15,059 nucleotides of DNA from CAYZSU01 sp964480565 (lineage in GTDB: Bacteria > UBA10199 > 2-02-FULL-44-16 > JAAZCA01), in NCBI GenBank assembly GCA_964480565.1, contig CAYZSU010000052.1:1-15059 (forward strand). The letters run 5' to 3'. The first letter of the stretch is position 1, and each line of letters starts with the position of its first letter. The translations under genes were made by a program, and so were the position numbers. Below the pieces are notes generated by a model that was not told where the DNA came from, ran no database searches, and was given only the letters and a program-made list of their open reading frames with translations. Shown in pieces: positions 7,873 to 13,447 of this stretch.

Positions 7873-7950
7873 CTATAATAAGAATGGTATACATGTTGTG
7901 GTTGCTGGATTGTCTAATTTACTACCTTTTTTTACGATATTGATTTTCAT
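7873..7950 (-). CDS. 25-residue putative RiPP precursor peptide
   Basis: An ATG at 7950 preceded by AAAAGGAG (GGAG at 7960-7957, six-base spacer) opens a 25-codon frame ending in TAG. The product begins MKINIVKKGS and ends PATTTCIPFLL. The first half is basic and leader-like; the second half holds Asn-Pro, three threonines, a single Cys (residue 20), Pro22, Phe23 and two C-terminal leucines. There is no Gly-Gly cleavage site and no signal peptide. It lies 81 bases downstream of the radical SAM/SPASM gene on the same strand and is followed by a terminator, so both are probably on one mRNA. Very short precursors are known for SPASM enzymes (PqqA, mycofactocin MftA), which makes this size plausible. 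I do not recognise the peptide family. That it is translated is well supported by the ribosome binding site; that it is the enzyme's substrate is inferred from position. Alternatives are a regulatory leader peptide or a secretion-independent signal. Confidence 0.68.
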   Translation of the reverse strand: MKINIVKKGSKLDNPATTTCIPFLL

Positions 7951-7953
7951 GTG

Positions 7954-7991
7954 TTTCTCCTTTTCCCTTTTGTTCTTTTTTTCCCTTTTTT
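7954..7991 (-). promoter_or_regulatory. Purine-rich tract with stacked Shine-Dalgarno-like sites
   Basis: On the minus strand the 38 bases before the peptide gene are all purines except one C (at 7972). They contain three AAGG-type runs, the last being the GGAG used for the ATG at 7950. Such a tract suits high translation of the small peptide relative to the enzyme upstream. Confidence 0.55.
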
Positions 7992-8001
7992 ATTTGTCTA
8001 A

Positions 8002-8031
8002 CCGGCTGGCCAAGCCGAGTGCACTTAAGTG
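8002..8031 (-). other. Intercistronic stem-loop and palindrome between maturase and peptide genes
   Basis: CGGCT (8017-8013) pairs with AGCCG (8007-8003) around a five-base loop, extendable by a wobble pair on the minus strand. Next to it, directly behind the maturase stop codon, lies the perfect palindrome CACTTAAGTG (8022-8031). No T run follows, so it is not a clear terminator. A processing or mRNA-stability element that sets different enzyme and peptide levels is plausible. Confidence 0.4.
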
Positions 8032-9369
8032 TTATGGATCGCTAAACAATGGTTCGGCGATAATATGTTCAATATTTTGTTCTAGAAATAATCGATCACA
8101 GGATGGATCATGGATACTGCCAGTGTCATTCCAGGCAGTTGCTCGACAACCCCCAGCACAGATTGGGAGATAAGGGCACGTAAGGCACTTTTTTTGCTCG
8201 CGCCAGGGGCTAATATCGAGCATCTGTTCACCTTTTTCAGTGAATTCATAGTGATATACATTGCCTGCCATAAAGTCTTGACGACCAACAAATGCGAGAC
8301 ATTTGTAAATATCACCGTTAACATCGATGCTGACAAAATTACGTCGATAAAACTCACAAGGTCCAATGGCAACTTGTGGATTATTAGGTAAATCACTTTT
8401 TCGAATGAGATCAGTTAAATAGAACATGTAGGCAATTTGTTCTTCAGAAAATGATGAGATATCGCAATCATGATTGGTGCTATGCTTGTACTTGTTGCCA
8501 TAGTTCTCAACAATGGGTTTAAACTGTACTTGTTGAATGGAATCTCTAAATGATGTATTTTTAAGTTGTTCAATCAATACTGGAAATGCGGTTAGGTTCT
8601 TTTTATCAAAGTTGCCACCCACGATAATTTTAAATCGACCCGCACTATCTTCAAGATTTTTGATTATTTTTTGAAATGATCCTTTGCCATTGGCATAGCA
8701 GCGGCGTTTGTCATGTTCTTCTTGGTAGCCGTCTAATGTGACTTTAACGCGAGTGAGTCCAATATCACAAAGCTGATCCACGATATCTGGTGTAAGCAAT
8801 ACACCATTAGTTGTAATGCCAACTGTGTAATTAATATTTTTCCAAGTACAAATATTTTTAATGGCTTCGCCAATTTTTTTTATGGCAGCCATATTCATCA
8901 ATGGTTCGCCGCCAAAGAATTCTAAGTGAACATTTTTTGGTTCTTGCATGATGATACGACGAATTAGCCAACGGTTGACTTGGGACTGTACGTGCTCATC
9001 CATATGTGATTTATTTGTTAACCCTTTTTCAAAGCAGTAAGGACATGCAAGATTGCAGTAATTGGTTGTAAAAATAGTAGCGCTAATTGTGTCATTTGTT
9101 TCTTTGATACGTGTATCAAACCACTTTTCAAATTGTTCATATTCATCAACATGATCGTCAATGACAATTCCAAGATCCTTTAACTCTATTGCAACATCAT
9201 ATTCATCTTGGTTGAGTGCATGATTTTTTTCCAATTTGCTGAATAAATCACTCAACTTAAAATTCTCTTCAGTGATTAATAATTGATGATCATATAATGT
9301 GTTATAAAGAAGGCATGTATCTTTTGTATGAGGTGAGGCAATGATTGTATTGTATTTTGATGGCTTCAT
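8032..9369 (-). CDS. Radical SAM/SPASM peptide maturase (445 aa)
   Basis: A radical S-adenosylmethionine enzyme of the peptide-modifying SPASM group. Residues 105-112 give the CX3CX2C cluster motif (YCNLACPYC) and GGEP follows near 153-156. The C-terminus holds a complete seven-cysteine SPASM pattern: Cys338, Cys357, then CX2CX5CX3C at 395, 398, 404 and 408, and Cys424, which would bind two auxiliary 4Fe-4S clusters. The first 95 residues, from MKPSKYNTII, form the N-terminal region common in this group and could recognise a leader peptide. I chose the ATG at 9369 because it gives this typical start; the frame also opens at a TTG at 9399. Neither has a Shine-Dalgarno sequence. A good promoter lies about 70 bases upstream. 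The likely substrate is the 25-residue peptide at 7950-7873. The modification (thioether, carbon-carbon crosslink, epimerisation or other) cannot be read from sequence. An anaerobic sulfatase-maturase role is unlikely because no sulfatase is nearby. Confidence 0.88.
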   Translation of the reverse strand: MKPSKYNTIIASPHTKDTCLLYNTLYDHQLLITEENFKLSDLFSKLEKNHALNQDEYDVAIELKDLGIVIDDHVDEYEQFEKWFDTRIKETNDTISATIFTTNYCNLACPYCFEKGLTNKSHMDEHVQSQVNRWLIRRIIMQEPKNVHLEFFGGEPLMNMAAIKKIGEAIKNICTWKNINYTVGITTNGVLLTPDIVDQLCDIGLTRVKVTLDGYQEEHDKRRCYANGKGSFQKIIKNLEDSAGRFKIIVGGNFDKKNLTAFPVLIEQLKNTSFRDSIQQVQFKPIVENYGNKYKHSTNHDCDISSFSEEQIAYMFYLTDLIRKSDLPNNPQVAIGPCEFYRRNFVSIDVNGDIYKCLAFVGRQDFMAGNVYHYEFTEKGEQMLDISPWREQKKCLTCPYLPICAGGCRATAWNDTGSIHDPSCDRLFLEQNIEHIIAEPLFSDP

Positions 9370-9425
9370 ACTGATTGTATAAAGCAAGGAAGATGCCAAA
9401 AATTAAGTGTGGCAGTGTGGCGTGT

Positions 9426-9464
9426 AACTTATTGAATTATAATAAGTTTTTATTCTTTTGAAAA
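9426..9464 (-). promoter_or_regulatory. Promoter of the maturase-peptide unit with an overlapping inverted repeat
   Basis: On the minus strand TTTTCA (9464-9459) and a perfect TATAAT (9441-9436) are 17 bases apart. The inverted repeat AACTTATT (9426-9433) and AATAAGTT (9441-9448) overlaps the -10, a typical place for a repressor site. Initiation near 9429 would give an mRNA leader of about 60 bases. Confidence 0.55.
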
Positions 9465-9484
9465 AAAATGAAAAAATGGGTTTT

Positions 9485-9500
9485 GGATAAGTTTTTGTCC
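9485..9500. repeat. Copy 1 of a 16-bp repeat GGATAAGTTTTTGTCC
   Basis: Identical to the copy at 9590-9605, 105 bp away. Each copy is an imperfect inverted repeat (GGATAA / TTGTCC around four bases). Both lie in the 245-base gap between queE and the maturase gene, which holds no supported gene. The inner ten bases ATAAGTTTTT also occur at 9442-9451, in the right arm of the inverted repeat at the maturase promoter. Confidence 0.7.
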
Positions 9501-9589
9501 AAACTATGTCGCTTTTTTTGATGTCGTGGAAAGTTACTGTTTATAGGTGTTTGCGAAGGTGTATTTTGGATAGATAAAAACATGACCAT

Positions 9590-9605
9590 GGATAAGTTTT
9601 TGTCC
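9590..9605. repeat. Copy 2 of a 16-bp repeat GGATAAGTTTTTGTCC
   Basis: The second exact copy lies ten bases beyond the queE stop codon. A regulator-binding site is likelier than a terminator because no T run follows on either strand. Confidence 0.7.
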
Positions 9606-9614
9606 GAAATCTAA

Positions 9615-10370
9615 TTATAAAACATTCCATAGCTTATGCATTTGAGGGATAATTTGAGTGTGAGGTAAATAGGCGCAACAAATTCGTTCAATTGATTTGA
9701 GTCGAGTATCGGAAACTGTATCAAAGAATTTCAGTGTATGGGATGCGGGTTGTAATATTGTAGGGATATGGCGGTTGATTTTTGTAATTAGCTGAATGGC
9801 ATGTTCAATATCAATATCCGTTGTATTGTTGGTAATAACAAGCTTTACATATAGTTCTTTTCCTGAGGCAGCTGCTTTTTTTAAAAATCGATCATGGTCT
9901 TCCCAGTGTGGTCGGCATCCTGTTGATGATGGTAATTTTATGTCCATACTGATCGTTGAAGTATATGGAAGAACCTGGCCAAGCTCCTTAAAATTAATGC
10001 CATTGGTTTCCAAGAGGATATGACGGTTGTGATGATAATTGGATAGCCATTGATGAATGAATGTTGTTTGAAGAAGTGGTTCGCCACCTGTAATGCTTAG
10101 CATTGTATTGTCAAATCGATCTAGAATGGATTCAAGTTTGTCGACAGTGATTGGGTTTGGAATTAACTCAAAACATTGACTCTGTGAGCTTGTCTCTACT
10201 TTGCAATCTATATTGCTGCATAAACTTTTGGGAGTATCACAATAGCAGCAATTCATATTGCATGTTTGAAACCTGACAAATGTTGTATTTTTGCCAACAT
10301 GAAGTCCTTCTCCTTGTATAGAGTGAAATATTTCAACGATAGGGGCTGTTGGAATTATTATATTTGTCAT
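9615..10370 (-). CDS. queE: 7-carboxy-7-deazaguanine synthase QueE (251 aa)
   Basis: A radical SAM enzyme that converts 6-carboxytetrahydropterin into 7-carboxy-7-deazaguanine in the preQ0/queuosine pathway. The N-terminus carries the QueE hallmark EIFHSIQGEG followed by the cluster motif CNMNCCYCDT (Cys37, Cys41, Cys44; Cys42 is extra). TGGEPLLQ follows, with ETNG near the middle. I start at the ATG at 10370, which puts the hallmark at the expected distance; the frame also opens at TTG 10409. Neither start has a clear Shine-Dalgarno sequence. It is the last gene of the que cluster, 60 bases behind the DUF366 gene, so it is either at the end of that operon or weakly separate from it. Length and motifs are normal. 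Confidence 0.92.
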   Translation of the reverse strand: MTNIIIPTAPIVEIFHSIQGEGLHVGKNTTFVRFQTCNMNCCYCDTPKSLCSNIDCKVETSSQSQCFELIPNPITVDKLESILDRFDNTMLSITGGEPLLQTTFIHQWLSNYHHNRHILLETNGINFKELGQVLPYTSTISMDIKLPSSTGCRPHWEDHDRFLKKAAASGKELYVKLVITNNTTDIDIEHAIQLITKINRHIPTILQPASHTLKFFDTVSDTRLKSIERICCAYLPHTQIIPQMHKLWNVL

Positions 10371-10430
10371 AGCAGATGGACTGTATCTTATGAATGCATG
10401 ATTAAACAAGTAAAAATTTATATGGAATAA

Positions 10431-10988
10431 TCAGTTGGTTATTCGGACTTTGCACTTGGCTAAATGCATATTGTTGACTTCAGCTATGTAATTTTTCATG
10501 ATTTGCATTGCTAATTTGTTAATATCAATGTCTAAATCACCTAAACCATAGGTTGGAACGGGTGTATTGTCAGTGTGTATATTCATTGCAAAGTGAATAC
10601 ATGTGGATACAGGTGTTTTTGTTGCAATGGATACACTGAGTTTCTTATCATTAATAAATAAATCATCACCCTTACGTAGAATTGGGCACTCAGATGATAG
10701 TGAGGTGATTGTTTCAGATGCAATGACAATGAGTAGGCGCTGTAGGCAAATGCTCATTGATAAATCATAGCTAAAATGCTCACAAATAAAATGCAGCATA
10801 TTAGGTGAGTAAATATGTGCATGGTCTCGTACATCCAGTAAATCAACCATATGTTCCAGTGTGACATTGGCAGGCCCTATGAAACTAATAATGCCATCAC
10901 CAATGTGTCCGGTAGTATCAAAAATAAAATGTGAGCGTAATTGTGTTCCATCATAAGTCAGCGGTTGTTGTAAAAAAGAGGTTTGCAT
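10431..10988 (-). CDS. DUF366 family protein, queuosine-cluster associated (185 aa)
   Basis: I recognise this as DUF366 from the C-terminal half: a GDDLFINDKKLSVSIAT block, then TPVSTCIHFAMNI, NTPVPTYGLGDL and a closing AKCKVR, together with IYSPNMLHFICEHF in the middle. The biochemical role is not known to me. Its start codon overlaps the queC stop by one base (TAATG) and it has its own AGGAG, so the two are translationally coupled. Being enclosed by queC and queE ties it to 7-deazaguanine metabolism, for example an accessory step, substrate delivery or regulation. No membrane segment or signal peptide is visible, so it should be cytoplasmic. Family call by memory of the motif pattern; function not assigned. 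Confidence 0.75.
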   Translation of the reverse strand: MQTSFLQQPLTYDGTQLRSHFIFDTTGHIGDGIISFIGPANVTLEHMVDLLDVRDHAHIYSPNMLHFICEHFSYDLSMSICLQRLLIVIASETITSLSSECPILRKGDDLFINDKKLSVSIATKTPVSTCIHFAMNIHTDNTPVPTYGLGDLDIDINKLAMQIMKNYIAEVNNMHLAKCKVRITN

Positions 10989-11677
10989 TATTGGCTCCTA
11001 TATCGATGGCTGATTTTTTCCCATACACCTATAGCTTGAAATGCGCGCATTGAACGAATGCATGACTCACATTTTCCACACATTAAATCGAAATTTTGGT
11101 AGCAACTCCAAAAGCTATCAAATGGAATATGTTCACTGATAAAATGAGAGGCAATTTCTTTTTTTGTGAATTCAATTGTAGGTGAGATGAGAGTGATCTT
11201 GTGGCGGGTTGCAAATATCAACTGGTCATTTGTTTTATCTAGAAATTGTTGAGAATTATCAGAAAATGTAGCGGCTTCCTCAGCGTTAAATCCTGCAACA
11301 ATTGATTCAGCGCAGTTACTCTCTGCATAAGCAGCAGCAATGGATACAAATATACCATTTCGGTTGGGTACCCAAACTAAATTGGCACGTTCCTGTGCAT
11401 TGTTATCAATAGACTGAATAGTTGTTGTAGGAATACTGCGATCCGTATTAACAATCGATGACTGTGTAATTTGTTCTAGCCATGGCAAGTGAATGATTTG
11501 GTGTTGAATGTTATGTTCGATGCAGAATTTTTCTGCATGGGATGCTTCTTTTGTAAATGCACGTTGACCATAATTAAATGTAATAGCGAGAGAAATCGTA
11601 TAGTGTTTCATTGCTAAATGCGTAGCAAGAATACTGTCTAGCCCGGCAGACAATATACTAATTGCATATTTTTTCAT
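10988..11677 (-). CDS. queC: 7-cyano-7-deazaguanine synthase QueC (229 aa)
   Basis: ATP-dependent enzyme that turns 7-carboxy-7-deazaguanine and ammonia into preQ0. The N-terminal PP-loop reads LSAGLDS (Ser10-Ser15); most homologues have SGG at this place, so the first Gly is Ala11 here. Other landmarks are FNYGQRA, WVPNRNGIFVSIAAAYA (nucleotide site) and the zinc site SCYQ...CGKCESC (Cys192, 200, 203, 206). The ATG at 11677 is preferred because GGGAG, which overlaps the end of queD, precedes it by eight bases; a TTG at 11692 is in frame. It starts five bases after the queD stop and overlaps DUF366 by one base, so it sits in a tight operon. Length is normal. Confidence 0.92.
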   Translation of the reverse strand: MKKYAISILSAGLDSILATHLAMKHYTISLAITFNYGQRAFTKEASHAEKFCIEHNIQHQIIHLPWLEQITQSSIVNTDRSIPTTTIQSIDNNAQERANLVWVPNRNGIFVSIAAAYAESNCAESIVAGFNAEEAATFSDNSQQFLDKTNDQLIFATRHKITLISPTIEFTKKEIASHFISEHIPFDSFWSCYQNFDLMCGKCESCIRSMRAFQAIGVWEKISHRYRSQ

Positions 11678-11682
11678 GAAAT

Positions 11683-12042
11683 TTACTCCCAAATAGTTAC
11701 TTTATGATTTGGGTCTTCCCATAGAGAAAAACCAATGCTTTCAGGAATGATGGACTTGCATTGATGATAAATAAATAATGCGATATTTTCAGTAGAGGCA
11801 CTTTTATGCTCAAAAGCACTTAATTCATGAATATTTTGATTGATCAGTGGAGTCAATACCTTATCCAATATTGAGTCAATATGGATAAAGTCTATAGCGC
11901 AACCTGCATCATCCAATGAAGGGGTTTGGCAAATGAGTTCACATGTCCATTCATGTAGGTGCGGTTTTTCCATCTTTCCATGAAAGTATGATAATGCATG
12001 AGTCGCATTAAATGTGCGTTTTACTCTAATTTCAAATGTCAT
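11683..12042 (-). CDS. queD: QueD-like 6-carboxytetrahydropterin synthase, atypical active site (119 aa)
   Basis: Belongs to the QueD/PTPS family, which in this context should make 6-carboxytetrahydropterin from dihydroneopterin triphosphate. The zinc ligands are present: His15 (FNATHAL) and His28/His30 (PHLHEW). By hand alignment, the catalytic Cys that normally lies four residues before the first His of the HGH pair is Met24, HGH itself is HLH, and the usual LDH acid-histidine pair is replaced by Leu66-Ile67-Asn68. The C-terminal STENIALFIY and SLWEDPNHK blocks are normal. It is the first gene of the que operon, followed after five bases by queC. GGA upstream of the ATG is a weak ribosome binding site. 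The family is clear; whether it is a full QueD, a divergent PTPS subtype or an inactive form is open. Confidence 0.85.
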   Translation of the reverse strand: MTFEIRVKRTFNATHALSYFHGKMEKPHLHEWTCELICQTPSLDDAGCAIDFIHIDSILDKVLTPLINQNIHELSAFEHKSASTENIALFIYHQCKSIIPESIGFSLWEDPNHKVTIWE

Positions 12043-12062
12043 AAGTTTTCCAAATCGAATGT

Positions 12063-12091
12063 GGCTTAGACTAGGTGATGATGATTGTCAA
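12063..12091 (-). promoter_or_regulatory. Possible promoter of the que operon
   Basis: A perfect TTGACA (12091-12086, minus strand) is followed after 17 bases by TAAGCC (12068-12063), a poor -10. The distance to the queD start is about 20 bases. No preQ1 riboswitch-like fold or conserved preQ1-I sequence is visible in the leader. Confidence 0.4.
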
Positions 12092-12236
12092 CCCTTATTG
12101 AGTCATTGTGTGGTAGCCGAGTAAAAATCTCCATAAATCCCAGTGCCAGACATGGATAGGGTAGTAAATTAGGGAGGGCGCATCTAAACTCTAAACTATT
12201 TTATGCAGTTGTTTGTATATTAATATTTTTTACAAA

Positions 12237-12264
12237 TTGACAGTGTATCTCCAGGCTGATAGGT
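12237..12264 (+). promoter_or_regulatory. Possible promoter of the coiled-coil gene
   Basis: A perfect TTGACA (12237-12242) lies 51 bases before the start codon, but the -10 at the proper distance (around 12258-12264, GATAGG or ATAGGT) is weak. The rest of the divergent 251-base spacer (12043-12293) holds no gene I can support. Confidence 0.35.
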
Positions 12265-12293
12265 CGGGATAATAAATAAAAAAAGGAGATGCA

Positions 12294-13391
12294 ATGCCAA
12301 AAAGTACAATTGATACACAATCTTTGAATATGAAAAACACAAAACAGGAATTACTGGATGCATATTATGATTTAGTTATTCAGATGGAAGAAAATGAAAA
12401 AAATGAATTAAAGCCTGAGAAAAAAATAGCAGCAAAGGAAAAAGAACAGATCTTAGCAGCGGTGGACGGTTTTTCGATTGATCGCATTTCAAATGATATT
12501 ATAAATGTGAAAAATACAGCTCAAAAAACACTGACAGACTTGTCGGATAAGCTGACAGCTGAAGTCGAAAAATTAAATAGCATCAAAAAAGCAATTGCCA
12601 TTAAAGAAGGTGAGTTCAAGGAAATCTATGATATTGAAAAATCGGCATTAACTCTTGCTGCTTTGATTGAAGCTCAGCATAAGCAAAAAGAAGTGTTTGA
12701 ATCGAATTTGACTGAAGAAAAAGAGGCATTGACGCGAGAAATATCAGAAACCAGGGAGCATTGGAAAAAAGAAAAAGACGCGTATTTATCTGAATTAAAG
12801 TCAGCGAATGCGGCTGAGATAAAGGTGCGTGAACGGGAAAAGGAAGAATATCACTATTCCTTTGAGCGCGAGAAGCAATTGGAGAAAAATCAGTTTGAAG
12901 ATGAAAAAATACAATGGACTGCAAAATTGGATATGTTGAAATCTGAAATGAAGATGGTAAAGGAAAATACAGAGAGAGAATTAACAGAGCGTGAGCGGAT
13001 TATTAATGAAAAAGAAATAGAATTTCAAAAATTAAAAACAAGAGTAGATCTATTTCCCGATGAGTTGAGTAAAGCTGTAGATATAGCTACAAAAGGTACT
13101 GCAGAAAAATTGAAAATAGAATTTCAATATAAGGAAAAAATTCTTCAACATGAAAATGTGGGTGAGAAAAATGTGTTAAAATCCCGCATTGAATCATTGG
13201 AAAAGACAGTTAATGAACAAAATATTCAAATAGAAAAATTATCCAAGCATCAGGAGCAGGCTTACCAAAAGGTTCAGGATGTAGCTGTGAAAGCTATTGA
13301 AGGTGCATCCAACTCGACTTCCTATGCAGATCTTAGTCGCTTACTTGGTAATCATGAACGTCAGATGACACAACAAACAACATCAAAATAA
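12294..13391 (+). CDS. Long coiled-coil protein of unknown function (365 aa)
   Basis: The product is dominated by Glu, Lys, Gln and Leu in heptad-like order from about residue 75 to 325, broken near residues 250-265 by a short non-charged stretch (VDLFPDELSKAVDIATKG). The first 60 residues look like a small helical domain (QELLDAYYDLVIQMEENEKNEL is only part-visible as TKQELLDAYYDLV). The last 40 residues (AVKAIEGASN...YADLSRLLG) look like a separate conserved tail. There is no signal peptide or membrane segment, so it should be cytoplasmic and elongated, probably oligomeric. Start: AAGGAGA lies four to five bases before the ATG. It is a single-gene unit with its own terminator, divergent from queD and convergent with uvrA. 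I recognise no named family; a structural, cytoskeletal or scaffold role would be a guess. Confidence 0.85.
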   Translation: MPKSTIDTQSLNMKNTKQELLDAYYDLVIQMEENEKNELKPEKKIAAKEKEQILAAVDGFSIDRISNDIINVKNTAQKTLTDLSDKLTAEVEKLNSIKKAIAIKEGEFKEIYDIEKSALTLAALIEAQHKQKEVFESNLTEEKEALTREISETREHWKKEKDAYLSELKSANAAEIKVREREKEEYHYSFEREKQLEKNQFEDEKIQWTAKLDMLKSEMKMVKENTERELTERERIINEKEIEFQKLKTRVDLFPDELSKAVDIATKGTAEKLKIEFQYKEKILQHENVGEKNVLKSRIESLEKTVNEQNIQIEKLSKHQEQAYQKVQDVAVKAIEGASNSTSYADLSRLLGNHERQMTQQTTSK

Positions 13392-13416
13392 TTTATAGAA
13401 ATATATAGAATGATTT

Positions 13417-13445
13417 AAAAGGGTGCTTTCAACAGTGCCCTTTTT
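13417..13445 (+). terminator. Intrinsic terminator of the coiled-coil gene
   Basis: AAAAGGGTGC (13417-13426) pairs with GTGCCCTTTT (ending at 13444) through two G-T wobbles around an eight-base loop, and five T's follow CCC. It lies 25 bases behind the stop codon, and its tail runs almost to the end of the converging uvrA, which may also use it. Confidence 0.75.
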
Positions 13446-13447
13446 CA

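Noticed and set aside
7873..7950. Methanobactin-like precursor, because the leader MKINIVKK resembles MbnA leaders
   Set aside because: There are no MbnB/MbnC genes here, only one Cys, and the neighbouring enzyme is a radical SAM/SPASM protein. The leader likeness is short and probably chance.
8082..8396. Frames of about 100 codons antisense to or overlapping the maturase C-terminus
   Set aside because: They are shadow frames inside a gene with clear SPASM motifs.
9440..9589. Minus-strand frame of about 50 codons and a plus-strand frame of 17 codons in the queE-maturase gap, considered as extra precursor peptides
   Set aside because: Neither has a ribosome binding site. The longer frame runs across both the repeat and the promoter, and its composition follows the T/A tracts.
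12043..12150. preQ1 riboswitch upstream of the que operon
   Set aside because: The leader shows no short stem with the C-rich loop and A-rich tail of preQ1-I, and no larger preQ1-II-like fold by eye. If the promoter is as proposed the leader is also too short.
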